Shown here piece after piece: positions 9,226-17,527 of a stretch of 64,000 bases of DNA (position 1 is the stretch's first letter; the number at the start of each line of letters is the position of its first letter). The stretch spans positions 124,001 through 188,000 of the forward strand of contig JADIYI010000002.1 of assembly GCA_016705365.1 (NCBI GenBank). The letters are read 5' to 3'. The notes beneath the pieces were generated by a model. The model was not told where the DNA came from and ran no database searches. It was given only the letters and a program-made list of their open reading frames with translations. Source of the stretch: Gammaproteobacteria bacterium (GTDB lineage: Bacteria > Pseudomonadota > Gammaproteobacteria > Pseudomonadales > UBA5518). A program made the position numbers and the translations under genes.

Positions 9226-9875
9226 TCGTGCCCGCCGGGATGGCCGCGCGTCCGCACGCTGGCCGCACCGCGCATCCACAAGGCCAGGTGCAGGCGGTCG
9301 CGAACCCCGAGCTTGACAAAAATCGCGCTCAGATGTGCTTTCACGGTGCGTTCGGTGATGTCCATTTCGCGGGCGATTTCCTTGTTGTTCGCACCACGTG
9401 CCACGGACCTGGCCACCTGGTGCTCACGCACCGAAAGCTCTTTCAATTGAGCCGCATTGGCCGGTGCTTGCGGCGGCGCGGCGGCCAGAGAGGCGTGAAT
9501 CATGCGGCTGAGAAGATTGGGACCGACCCACAAACCCTGGTTGCCGATCACCGTGGCAACCTGCTGCAGCATTGCCGGGCCGGCATGCGAATGACAATAT
9601 CCCACCACGCCGTGTTGCATCAGCGCAAGCGCCTGTTCGGCCGAGGGTGTATCCGACAATGCCACCAGCCGGGCAGCATCCAGCCGGGCGCTCAGTTCGC
9701 CGACCAGCGTCAGGGCCTCGCTTTTATCGTGGGGAAGGTGCAGCCAGACGCTTGTCGCCTGCGGTATCGATGGGCTAGCCGAATCGATGTGGCCAAAGCT
9801 GCGCGCAGCCGGAAAAGCCTGCGCCCATCGCTTCAGAACTTCCGGATCGGGAGAAATCAGGACAATATCGGTCAT
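9207..9875 (-). CDS. LuxR-type response regulator with degenerate receiver, T1SS-adhesin-associated type
   Basis: 222 residues. The C-terminal part holds a clear LuxR/FixJ helix-turn-helix: LSVREHQVARSVARGANNKEIAREM, then DITERTVKAHLSAIFVKLGV. The N-terminal domain folds like a receiver (DIVLISPDPE at the start), but the phospho-acceptor Asp is replaced in SVWLHLPHD, and the usual Lys before the last helix is missing (VVGYCHS). It is therefore probably not controlled by ordinary phosphorylation. Regulators of this kind are found directly downstream of the HlyD/LapC gene in type I secretion loci for giant adhesins. That is the position here, because its ATG lies at the end of an HlyD remnant. 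Confidence 0.75.
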   Translation of the reverse strand: MTDIVLISPDPEVLKRWAQAFPAARSFGHIDSASPSIPQATSVWLHLPHDKSEALTLVGELSARLDAARLVALSDTPSAEQALALMQHGVVGYCHSHAGPAMLQQVATVIGNQGLWVGPNLLSRMIHASLAAAPPQAPANAAQLKELSVREHQVARSVARGANNKEIAREMDITERTVKAHLSAIFVKLGVRDRLHLALWMRGAASVRTRGHPGGHDQKSSR

Positions 9876-9876
9876 C

Positions 9877-10035
9877 GTCGGTCAGGGCGTTCTGGCGGGC
9901 GCGCAATACGGATTTGGACAAGTAGCTTAGCACGCTTTTGCGACCGGTCATGATGTCCACTGCGGCAGCCATGCCGGGAATGATCGGCAATTTGTGACCG
10001 AGCATGGATTCCCGTGTGCGAACCCACCCGCGACA
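9877..10035 (-). pseudogene. Remnant of an HlyD/LapC type I secretion adaptor (C-terminal ~50 codons)
   Basis: On the minus strand this stretch reads WVRTRESMLGHKLPIIPG, then MAAAVDIMTGRKSVLSYLSK and SVLRARQNAL. It is a textbook C-terminus of membrane fusion proteins of type I secretion (IIPGM..T.DI.TG..TVL.YL..P..RA...AL). Upstream of about 10035 the similarity stops. The frame continues through unrelated sequence to the transaldolase gene, so roughly 350-400 codons are gone. The adjoining ABC transporter and outer-membrane channel genes are also absent. It looks like the deletion scar of a LapB-LapC-type locus, agreeing with the bodiless retention module at 81-599. Confidence 0.7.
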
Positions 10036-10108
10036 TGATGAGCGAGGAGAGCGCCAGGTCGATGCGTCGGTCAGGTGTCGTGCACGATGCCCGGGCAACT
10101 CAGCATAA

Positions 10109-11071
10109 TCAGGCGCTGCTGCGTGCGTGCAGAAACGCTTGCAGCGCGAGCGTGTCATCGGCAAATTTGCGGATTCCTTCGGCAAGCTTTTCGGTGGCCA
10201 TGGCATCCTCGTTGAGCTGCCAGCGAAACGCGCTTTCGTCGAGCGACAGCCGTGGCAGTGCCGTGGCGGCGGCGTTGGCCGGATCCAGCCGCCGCGGCAA
10301 CTCCCCGTCCATGGCGGCGAGTTCCGCCATCAGCGCCGGCGCGATGGTCAGGAGGTCGCTTCCGGCCAGCGCGCGGATCTGTTCGACGTTGCGAAAACTC
10401 GCACCCATTACCTGGGTGGGATAGCCGTGTTTCTTGTAATAGTTGTATATCCGCGTGACGGAAACAACCCCGGGATCCTCGTGCGCGGGATAACTGTCGC
10501 GGCCTTCGTGCTTGCGGTACCAGTCGAAAATACGGCCCACGAACGGCGAAATCAGCGTCACGCCGGCGTCGGCGCAGGCCAGGGCCTGGCCGAAACCGAA
10601 CAGCAGCGTCAGGTTGCAGCGGATTCCGTTGCGCTCCAGGCGTTGCGCGGCCCGGATGCCCTCCCAGGTGGCGGCGATCTTTATCAGCACCCGGGACGCG
10701 GGAATGCCGGCATCCTCATAGAGGCCGATCAAGCGCTCGGCGCGTTTGACGGTCGCGTCCTGGTCGAAGGAAAGCCGTGCGTCGACTTCGGTCGAGACGC
10801 GCCCCGGAATCAGCGCGAGTATTGCCGATCCGAAATTCACTGCCAGCCGGTCCATCGCGATGGACTCGCGTATCGCCGCGTCGCTGCCGGCGCGTGCGGC
10901 GTAATTCAGTGCCTCGTCGACATGCGACAGGTAGGCCGGCATCTGCGCCGCCTGCAGCAACAACGAGGGGTTGGTGGTGGCGTCCGTCGGACGCTGTACG
11001 GCAATCGATTCGATATCGCCGCTGTCCGCAACCACGGTCGTCATGCCGCGTAATTGTTCGAGCTGGTTCAT
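10109..11071 (-). CDS. tal: Transaldolase
   Basis: 320 residues, the normal size of TalA/TalB-type transaldolases. It starts [20 protein letters not shown] and carries [14 protein letters not shown]. The Schiff-base Lys is Lys131 in [16 protein letters not shown] (Lys132 in E. coli TalB). [19 protein letters not shown] and [13 protein letters not shown] are further family signatures. It transfers dihydroxyacetone units between sedoheptulose 7-phosphate and glyceraldehyde 3-phosphate in the cytosolic pentose phosphate pathway. It follows the M14 gene on the same strand, 17 bp apart, so the two may share a transcript although no functional link is obvious. Confidence 0.95.
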   Translation of the reverse strand: MNQLEQLRGMTTVVADSGDIESIAVQRPTDATTNPSLLLQAAQMPAYLSHVDEALNYAARAGSDAAIRESIAMDRLAVNFGSAILALIPGRVSTEVDARLSFDQDATVKRAERLIGLYEDAGIPASRVLIKIAATWEGIRAAQRLERNGIRCNLTLLFGFGQALACADAGVTLISPFVGRIFDWYRKHEGRDSYPAHEDPGVVSVTRIYNYYKKHGYPTQVMGASFRNVEQIRALAGSDLLTIAPALMAELAAMDGELPRRLDPANAAATALPRLSLDESAFRWQLNEDAMATEKLAEGIRKFADDTLALQAFLHARSSA

Positions 11072-11088
11072 CGTGCTTGCCCTTTCAT

Positions 11089-12495
11089 TCAGGAATCCTC
11101 GAGACTGTCACGTGCATCGGGGTCGTATTCGATCTGCTCTCTTGGTAGCGGCGCTTGCGAGTCGGGTGACTGCTTTTCCGTCGCCTCCGGCTCATACAGA
11201 TCCTCGGCGCGGGTCTCGATTCCGATATGGAATGCGGCGAAACCCGGTAGCACGACCTGGTTCACCGCGATGCCGATGAGCCGACCGTTATAGGGAGAAA
11301 GAATGTCGGCCCGCAGGTTGGTGATCGGATCGGTGACGCTGCCGAGCAGGTCACCTTTCTTGACACTCTCGCCAAGCTGCACCTTGCCGAACAGGATGCC
11401 GCCATCGTCGGCGCGGACCCAGCGCGACTGGTAATGCACCGGAACCGGGTTCCCCCAGACACGCAGTTTACGGTACATGCCGAGCTGGTCGATCAGGGCG
11501 AAGATCCCGCGCACACCGTGCTCCACTTCATCGGTTTGCAGACGCATCGGTTCTCCGGCTTCCAGCGTCACGCTCGGAATCCCGGCTTCGGTTGCGGCCC
11601 GACGCAGACTGCCGTTGGCGCCCGGGCTGTGCACGATCGCGATGGAAACAAAACTTTCGGCGAGCGTGACAACCTCGGGGTTGCGCAGATCGGCACGCAA
11701 TTGCGGCAGGTTGGCGCGATAGAACGAACCGGTGTGCAGATCCACCAGCAGCGTGCAACTGCTGAGGATTTCACGGAAGAAGGAATCGGCTATGCGCGAG
11801 GCGGAGCTGCCACTCGGGTTGCCCGGAAAATGGCGGTTCAGGTCGCGCCGGTCGGGAAGATAGCGCGAGCCGCGCTTGAAGCCGAGCAGGTTGACGATCG
11901 GCACCCCGACCACGGTGCCCTTCAACTGTTTTGGATCGAGGTCGTAGAGTACGCGGCGGACCATCTCGATGCCGTTGAGTTCATCGCCGTGAACAGCGGC
12001 CGTGAGACACAGTACGGATCCGCTCCGGGTACCGTTTACCACCAGCACGGGTGTTGCCACCGCGATGCCGTCGAAAGACTCGTCGGGCTGCCAGGCAAGA
12101 CGCGCCGCGGTACCGGGCTGCACCTCGGTGCCGAGCATCACGAACGGCGGTATGGATGGCTCGGCCAGTACCGCGACATTGATATCGTCGAGGGTCTCGA
12201 TCGTTGCGTTCCGGGCTTCATCCGACTCGTGCTCGACCTGGCGATCGAATGCCTCGTCGAAATCGTCGAGCAACAGATCGCTCACGGGCTCGTCGAGATC
12301 GACATTGCGTGCCCGGCGGCGCGGAACCTCTGCTGTTCCGGGACTCGCGGGCGGCGGCTCCGCTTCTGCCGCGAGAGCCGTATCGGCGGCGTGCGAGACG
12401 GACGGAAACAGTATCGCGTACAGCGCCAGTACCAGACCGGCAAGGATGTGGCGGATGCAGCGTGTCACGATCTGGCGGGGAGCGGATGCGGGCAT
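11089..12495 (-). CDS. Exported succinylglutamate desuccinylase/aspartoacylase-family zinc hydrolase (M14)
   Basis: 468 residues from ATG 12495. No strong ribosome site is seen, so the start is uncertain. It has a signal peptide with hydrophobic core [13 protein letters not shown] and probable cleavage at SHA-AD, then a long acidic linker (residues 45-110). Zinc ligands are His169 and Glu172 in [10 protein letters not shown] and His254 in [10 protein letters not shown]. The [13 protein letters not shown] motif and the Glu in [10 protein letters not shown] agree with the AstE/AspA family, M14. A C-terminal beta-rich domain follows, and the last 30 residues are acidic. Family members of this kind are predicted to remove acyl or amino acid groups; the substrate of the exported type is unknown. 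Confidence 0.8.
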   Translation of the reverse strand: MPASAPRQIVTRCIRHILAGLVLALYAILFPSVSHAADTALAAEAEPPPASPGTAEVPRRRARNVDLDEPVSDLLLDDFDEAFDRQVEHESDEARNATIETLDDINVAVLAEPSIPPFVMLGTEVQPGTAARLAWQPDESFDGIAVATPVLVVNGTRSGSVLCLTAAVHGDELNGIEMVRRVLYDLDPKQLKGTVVGVPIVNLLGFKRGSRYLPDRRDLNRHFPGNPSGSSASRIADSFFREILSSCTLLVDLHTGSFYRANLPQLRADLRNPEVVTLAESFVSIAIVHSPGANGSLRRAATEAGIPSVTLEAGEPMRLQTDEVEHGVRGIFALIDQLGMYRKLRVWGNPVPVHYQSRWVRADDGGILFGKVQLGESVKKGDLLGSVTDPITNLRADILSPYNGRLIGIAVNQVVLPGFAAFHIGIETRAEDLYEPEATEKQSPDSQAPLPREQIEYDPDARDSLEDS

Positions 12496-12779
12496 CAAGG
12501 GAATTTCGACTGGCGTGTGGACAACTGCGTATTGTAGGTGGCGCGTGTCGATTGGGCCAACATTTGCTGCCCGACGAATGGGTATCATGGGCGCGCCATG
12601 GCTGCGCGGACGAGTCGATGCGGGGTGGGGAATTTTGCCCACGCCTGGCGCACTGCCCGAGGAGGGCAGGCGCTATCGGCCGAGCGGCGAGTGGTGCCTC
12701 GACGACGGCGACTGGCTGCTCTGCAGGCTGCAATGGCAGTAGCGTCGTTGCGTGCTCCCTCCCGCATCGACCGGCAGGC
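12496..12779. other. Spacer between the nrdJ operon end and the M14 gene, with a possible small frame
   Basis: This 284-bp region lies upstream of the minus-strand M14 gene and downstream of nrdJb, so it must contain the M14 promoter. A plus-strand frame at 12578-12742 would encode 54 residues ending GEWCLDDGDWLLCRLQWQ. It has no clear ribosome site and no family could be recognised. It is recorded here rather than as a gene. No strong hairpin with a T-run was seen behind nrdJb. Confidence 0.35.
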
Positions 12780-13469
12780 TCAGCCGCACTTCGAATCGCC
12801 GCAGCTGAGGCAGGTCATGCAGCCATCCATCATGATCATGGCCTTGGTCATGCACTTGTTGCACAGCTGCGCGCCGGCCGGGTAGGGGTTGCGTTCCTCG
12901 GTTGCGGGCGGCGGTGTTGCCCTGGTTTCGAACTGGACGCGTTTTTCCTCGATATGGCGTTTCTGGTGCTCGCTGAGTTCCGGCGGTTGCAGCATGCCGA
13001 TGTCGATCAGATGCTTCTCGATGCACTCGCCGATTTCCGCGACCAGTGAGGGCATGAAGCGCCCGCCGCGCTTGAAATAGCCTCCCTTGGGGTCGAATAC
13101 CGCTTTCAGTTCCTCGACCAGAAAGGTGCAGTCACCGCCCTTGCGGAAGACGGCCGACAGCACCCGGGTCAGGGCGATGACCCACTGGAAATGGTCCATG
13201 TTCTTGGAGTTGATGAAAATCTCGTAGGGACGGCGCTGCTCGTGCGCGGTGCCCTCGTTCAGCACGATATCGTTGATCGTGATGTAGAGCGCGTGTTCCG
13301 ACAGCGGCGTCTTGATCTTGTAGGTCGCACCGGGAAGCGTTTCCGGGCGCGAGACATTCTCGTTCATCTTCTCGATGGCGCGCTCGAGATCCTCGGCCAC
13401 CGGAGGCTTCTCGGGTACGGCTTCCATCACCTTGTAGCCCACGATACGTTTTGCAATCTTGACCGACAT
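12780..13469 (-). CDS. nrdJb: Class II ribonucleotide reductase, small C-terminal subunit NrdJb
   Basis: 229 residues. It starts MSVKIAKRIVGYKV, contains the TSCPD-type domain (residues 40-150), and ends with the Cys-rich tail CNKCMTKAMIMMDGCMTCLSCGDSKCG-like cluster. That tail passes reducing power to the active site or binds a metal. In Pseudomonas aeruginosa the B12-dependent reductase is likewise split into NrdJa and NrdJb, both required for activity. It follows nrdJa by 12 bp and is surely co-transcribed. The long central linker (RATPPPATEERNPYPAG) is flexible, as expected for a swinging redox tail. Confidence 0.92.
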   Translation of the reverse strand: MSVKIAKRIVGYKVMEAVPEKPPVAEDLERAIEKMNENVSRPETLPGATYKIKTPLSEHALYITINDIVLNEGTAHEQRRPYEIFINSKNMDHFQWVIALTRVLSAVFRKGGDCTFLVEELKAVFDPKGGYFKRGGRFMPSLVAEIGECIEKHLIDIGMLQPPELSEHQKRHIEEKRVQFETRATPPPATEERNPYPAGAQLCNKCMTKAMIMMDGCMTCLSCGDSKCG

Positions 13470-13481
13470 GACGCGTACTCC

Positions 13482-15641
13482 TCAGAATTTGCCGTAATAA
13501 CCTTCTTTCATGGCATCGTAGAGATTCGCGGCGCTGTGCAATTCGCCGTCGTACTCGACCTCCTCGTTGCCCTTCAGCTCGACCGTCGTGCCGTCCTCCA
13601 GCTTGAACTGGTAGATGGTTTTTTCCAGATCCTTGTCCTTGACCAGCACGCCCTGGAACGCCTCGGGGTTGAAGCGGAACGTGGTGCAACCTTTCAGCCC
13701 ATTCTGGTAGGCGTAGAAATAGATGTCCTTGAAGTCCTCGAACGGGATATCCGTCGGCACATTGATGGTCTTCGATATCGAGGAGTCGATCCACTTCTGT
13801 GAAGCGGCCTGGATATCGACGTGCTGTTTCGGTGCGATGTCCTCGCTGGTGACGAAGTACTCGGGCAATTGTTCGTCCGGATCATTCGAATATGGCGTGG
13901 CGCGCGGATTGACCAGTTCCCGGTAGGCGAGCAGTTCATAGGAGAACACATCGATTTTCTCCTTGGATTTCTTGCCCTCGCGAATCACGTTGCGCGCGTA
14001 CTGGTGCGCAAAGCTCGGCTCGATGCCATTGGAGGCGTTATTGGCGAGCGACAGCGAGATGGTGCCGGTGGGGGCGATCGATGAGTGGTGCGTGAAGCGG
14101 CAACCTTCCCTGGCCAGCGCCACCACCAGTTCCGGCTCGACCTCCGCGACGCGCTGCATGTAACGGCTGTAGCGGGCGTGCAGCACGCTGCCCTTGAGCC
14201 GGTCGCCGATCCTGTGTCCGTCGCGGGCCATTTCCGGGCGTTTTGCGAGCATTTCCGCAGTCACGGTGAATTCTTCGTCCATGATCGGCGCAGCGCCTTT
14301 TTCCCGCGCCAGCTCGAGGCCTGTCTTCCAGCCCGTCACCGCGAGTTCGCGCGATACACGTTCGGTGAATTCCACGCCCTCGGCGCTGCCGTACTTCATC
14401 TTCAGCATCGTGAGGGTCGAACCCAGTCCGAGAAAGCCCATGCCATGGCGGCGCTTGTGCTCGATTTCGTGGCGTTGCTGCTCGAGCGGCAACCCGCTCA
14501 TCTCGACGACGTTGTCGAGCATGCGGGTGAATATTGCAACGACCTCGCGAAACGACTGCCAGTCAAAGCTCGCTTCCTCGCGAAACGGCGCATGCACGAA
14601 GCGGGTGAGATTGATCGATCCGAGCAGGCAACTGCCGTAAGGTGGCAAGGGCTGTTCGCCACAGGGATTGGTGGCACGAATATCCTCGCAGAACCAGTTG
14701 TTGTTCAACTCGTTGACCTTGTCGATCAGGATGAAACCCGGCTCTGCGAAGTCGTAGGTGGAGATCATGATGACATTCCACAGCTTGCGTGCCTTCACGG
14801 TCTTGTAGATACGGCACGCGACCAGGCCCTCGTCGTTCGCCACATAGCCCCGGCTATGGGGGAAGTGGCGCCACAGCACCTCCTCGGCGTTGTCGAAGTC
14901 GTATTCCCCGTCCTCGACTTCCTTGGCGGAGATCGGGAAGGACAACGGCCAGTCCTCGTCCCTGGCCACCGCCTGCATGAACTCCTCGGTCACCAGCAGC
15001 GAAAGGTTGAACTGGCGCAGACGGCCGTTCTCGCGCTTGGCGCGGATGAAGTCGACCACGTCGGGATGGCTGATATCGAAGGTGCCCATCTGGGCGCCGC
15101 GCCGGCCACCGGCCGAGGACACCGTGAAGCACATCTTGTCGAATATATCCATGAACGACAGCGGCCCGCTGGTATAGGCTCCCGCCCCGGAGACATAGGC
15201 GCCGCGCGGGCGCAGGGTCGAGAATTCGTAGCCGATGCCGCAACCGGCTTTCAGGGTGAGGCCAGCTTCGAGATTCTTCTCGAGAATACCGAGCATGGAG
15301 TCCTCGATGGTTCCGGACACCGTGCAGTTGATGGTCGATGTGGCGGGCTTGTGTTCCAGCGCGCCGGCATTGGAGGTGATGCGCCCGGCGGGAATCGCGC
15401 CGTTGCGCAAGGCCCACAGGAAACGCTCGTACCAGTGTTCGCGCTTGTCCTCGGTCTCGATTTCCGCGAGCGCTTTCGCGACCCGGCGGTAGGTGCCGTC
15501 GATGGTCTCGTCGATCGGGTTTCCGGCCTTGTCTTTCAGCCGGTACTTGCGATCCCAGATATCCTCGGAAGCCGGTTGCAGTGCGGCGCTGACGTCGGTT
15601 GTCTTGCTGGGCTTGCGAATTTTCAGTGCTTCGATGGACAT
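13482..15641 (-). CDS. nrdJa: Class II (adenosylcobalamin-dependent) ribonucleotide reductase, catalytic subunit NrdJa
   Basis: 719 residues from ATG 15641, supported by GCGAGG 6 nt upstream. It makes deoxyribonucleotides using adenosylcobalamin to form the thiyl radical, so it needs neither oxygen nor a glycyl radical. Visible signatures are STINCTVSGTIEDSM (redox Cys106), KAGCGIGYEFSTLRPRGA, and the finger loop NPCGEQPLPPYGSC with radical Cys327. The C-terminal Cys tail of single-chain enzymes is on the separate NrdJb next to it. Expression is probably repressed by NrdR through two boxes about 120-170 bp upstream. B12 is also needed by the methylmalonyl-CoA mutase at 58382-60535. Confidence 0.94.
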   Translation of the reverse strand: MSIEALKIRKPSKTTDVSAALQPASEDIWDRKYRLKDKAGNPIDETIDGTYRRVAKALAEIETEDKREHWYERFLWALRNGAIPAGRITSNAGALEHKPATSTINCTVSGTIEDSMLGILEKNLEAGLTLKAGCGIGYEFSTLRPRGAYVSGAGAYTSGPLSFMDIFDKMCFTVSSAGGRRGAQMGTFDISHPDVVDFIRAKRENGRLRQFNLSLLVTEEFMQAVARDEDWPLSFPISAKEVEDGEYDFDNAEEVLWRHFPHSRGYVANDEGLVACRIYKTVKARKLWNVIMISTYDFAEPGFILIDKVNELNNNWFCEDIRATNPCGEQPLPPYGSCLLGSINLTRFVHAPFREEASFDWQSFREVVAIFTRMLDNVVEMSGLPLEQQRHEIEHKRRHGMGFLGLGSTLTMLKMKYGSAEGVEFTERVSRELAVTGWKTGLELAREKGAAPIMDEEFTVTAEMLAKRPEMARDGHRIGDRLKGSVLHARYSRYMQRVAEVEPELVVALAREGCRFTHHSSIAPTGTISLSLANNASNGIEPSFAHQYARNVIREGKKSKEKIDVFSYELLAYRELVNPRATPYSNDPDEQLPEYFVTSEDIAPKQHVDIQAASQKWIDSSISKTINVPTDIPFEDFKDIYFYAYQNGLKGCTTFRFNPEAFQGVLVKDKDLEKTIYQFKLEDGTTVELKGNEEVEYDGELHSAANLYDAMKEGYYGKF

Positions 15642-15761
15642 GGATGCCTCGCTGGATTTATGACCCGGCATGGTGCGGGAGGGCATTTTTCGGATGCTGT
15701 TCAGGGAGAAAAGACGCCCGTTGGCCGGATGGCCTTGATTTGTAGGTCTTGGGGTGTCAAA

Positions 15762-15777
15762 ACTCAAGATACAGTGT
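15762..15777 (-). promoter_or_regulatory. NrdR box, proximal
   Basis: The 16-mer ACTCAAGATACAGTGT matches the NrdR consensus (acaCwAtATaTwGtgt) at 13 of 16 positions by eye. It stands about 120 bp upstream of the nrdJa start and is paired with a second box 33 bp away. NrdR is the ATP/dATP-sensing repressor of ribonucleotide reductase genes and normally binds two such boxes about three helical turns apart. Confidence 0.7.
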
Positions 15778-15794
15778 AATCGGGTGATCCCAAA

Positions 15795-15810
15795 ACACAA
15801 CATGTAGTGG
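15795..15810 (-). promoter_or_regulatory. NrdR box, distal
   Basis: ACACAACATGTAGTGG matches the NrdR consensus at 13 of 16 positions. The start-to-start distance to the proximal box is 33 bp, about three helical turns, which puts both boxes on one face of the DNA as in other nrd promoters. The rest of the 333-bp divergent spacer (15642-15974) shows no cobalamin riboswitch and no other clear signal. Confidence 0.7.
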
Positions 15811-15974
15811 CAAACTTTTTTCCGGGGCGCCTCTGGCAGACTCTTTGCTAGGCGCTTCGGAACCCTTTGCGGAGCCCGGGCTTGCCCGCCCGCGGCACTT
15901 TTGGCTAGCATCGCGCACCCGAGGCAGCGACAGGAGACCACGGTCATTCACCACGGAACAGGGCGGCCAGCGGT

Positions 15975-16730
15975 GTGAGCGCGAAGATCCGGGTCCTCAC
16001 CTACAACATCCACAAGGGCTACCGTAGCGGCAACCGTCGCTTCGTGCTGGAATCGATGCGTACGCGGATCGCGGAAACCGGTGCCGACGTGGTATTCCTG
16101 CAGGAAATTCACGGACGAAAGTCCCGTGACGAGGGCGCCGACAAGCAGGCGTCCTACCCGGACCGGCCGCATTTCGAGTTCCTTGCCGACCAGTCCTGGC
16201 CGCACTACGCCTACGGGCGCAACGCGATCTATCGCAAGGGCGATCATGGCAACGCGATCCTCAGCAAGTTCCCGTTCGTGCGCTGGGAAAACATCAACGT
16301 GGCGCGGTTCCCGCGGGCCAGTCGCAGCATCCTGCATGGGGTGATCGAAGTCCCCGAGAGCGGGTTTCGCCTGCATACGCTGTGCGTGCACCTGGGCCTG
16401 TTCGAGCAGGAACGACGCGGGCAGTTGCAGGTGCTGAGCGAGCGCATCGAGTCGCATGTGCCGCGCGACGAGCCGCTGATCATCGCCGGCGATTTCAACG
16501 ACTGGCGCCGGCGCGCCGAGCGCCATCTGCACGCCAGCCTCGGCGTCGACGAATTGTTCATGGAACTCGAGGGTGGCCACGCGCGCACTTTCCCGATCTG
16601 GCAACCGCTGTTCGCGGTGGACCGGATCTATTATCGCGGGGTGCAGCCGGTGTCGTGCCAGTGTCTCGGCAACGGGCCCTGGCGGGAGCTCTCGGATCAT
16701 GCGGCACTGATGGGGGTATTCAGCCTCTGA
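15975..16730 (+). CDS. Endonuclease/exonuclease/phosphatase-family hydrolase
   Basis: 251 residues from GTG 15975 (MSAKIRVLTYNIHKGYRSG); the ribosome site is poor but no alternative fits the domain start. All metal and catalytic signatures of the EEP fold are present: TYNIHKG, VVFLQEIHG with the metal-binding Glu, IIAGDFNDWR, and a final LSDHAALMG with the general His. Close relatives are the YbhP-like proteins, of unproven substrate, which may act on phospholipids or phosphodiesters rather than DNA. It is divergent from nrdJa and 74 bp upstream of the GST gene. Confidence 0.85.
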   Translation: MSAKIRVLTYNIHKGYRSGNRRFVLESMRTRIAETGADVVFLQEIHGRKSRDEGADKQASYPDRPHFEFLADQSWPHYAYGRNAIYRKGDHGNAILSKFPFVRWENINVARFPRASRSILHGVIEVPESGFRLHTLCVHLGLFEQERRGQLQVLSERIESHVPRDEPLIIAGDFNDWRRRAERHLHASLGVDELFMELEGGHARTFPIWQPLFAVDRIYYRGVQPVSCQCLGNGPWRELSDHAALMGVFSL

Positions 16731-16804
16731 AGCCCGGTTCCATGCGGCGCGTGTGCGTTCTATAGTCGGGATTCCGATCAACCTGCCAGAGGAACCTTTG
16801 GTTC

Positions 16805-17527
16805 ATGCTCGATATTCATTACTGGCCGACACCGAACGGCAAGAAGGTCACGATCCTGCTCGAGGAATGCGGGCTCGAGTACCGCATCGTGCCCTGCGCC
16901 ATCGGCAAGGGCGAGCAGTTCAGCCCGGAATTCCTGCGGATCAGCCCCAACAACCGGATGCCGGCACTGGTCGACCATGCTCCGGCCGGTGGTGGTGCGC
17001 CGATCTCGGTATTCGAATCCGGCGCGATGCTGATGTACATCGGCGAAAAAGCCGGGCAGTTCTTTCCGCAGGATCTCGCGGGCAGGTACGAGGTGGTGCA
17101 ATGGGTGGTGTGGCAGATGGCCAACCAGGGGCCGAAATTCGGCGAGCGCGGTCATTTTCACCGTATCGGGGAGACCCGCGGCGACCAGTCCTATGCGCGG
17201 CGTCGCTTCGATGACGAGGCCAACCGCCTGTTCGGTGTGATGAACAACCGGCTCCACGAGCGGCGCTACCTCGCGGGCGATGACTACACGATCGCGGACA
17301 TGGCCAGCTATCCGTGGAGTGTCGCCTACCAGAGTCACGGCCAGGACATGGGCGAGTTCCCGCACGTGCAGCGCTGGATCGACGAACTCGGTGCGCGCCC
17401 CGGCGTGCAGCGGGGCATGGACGCGGGCAAGGACCTGGCAGTCGATTACAGCAAGCTGTCGGACGCCGAAATCGAGAAGCTCACGGCGATGCTCTACAAC
17501 CAGCGCGCGCGCCCTGTGCCTCAGTGA
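16805..17527 (+). CDS. Glutathione S-transferase of the YfcG/YghU disulfide-bond oxidoreductase type
   Basis: 240 residues, start supported by GAGGAA upstream. The N-terminal thioredoxin fold reads WPTPNGKKVTILLEECGLEY with the Asn/Thr active-site type of Nu-class GSTs, then a cis-Pro loop NNRMPALVDH and FESGAMLMYIGEKAG. The helical C-terminal domain has YTIADMASYPW, the N-capping box motif. E. coli YfcG and YghU bind two GSH and reduce organic hydroperoxides and disulfides. It converges on dnaE2 with a 7-bp overlap of the 3' ends. Confidence 0.88.
   Translation: MLDIHYWPTPNGKKVTILLEECGLEYRIVPCAIGKGEQFSPEFLRISPNNRMPALVDHAPAGGGAPISVFESGAMLMYIGEKAGQFFPQDLAGRYEVVQWVVWQMANQGPKFGERGHFHRIGETRGDQSYARRRFDDEANRLFGVMNNRLHERRYLAGDDYTIADMASYPWSVAYQSHGQDMGEFPHVQRWIDELGARPGVQRGMDAGKDLAVDYSKLSDAEIEKLTAMLYNQRARPVPQ

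Noticed and set aside
14085..15779. Plus-strand frame of about 560 codons
   Set aside because: It is antisense to nrdJa, which has all class II reductase motifs.
15642..15974. Cobalamin riboswitch before nrdJ
   Set aside because: No B12-box or the conserved stem arrangement could be seen; NrdR boxes explain the region better.
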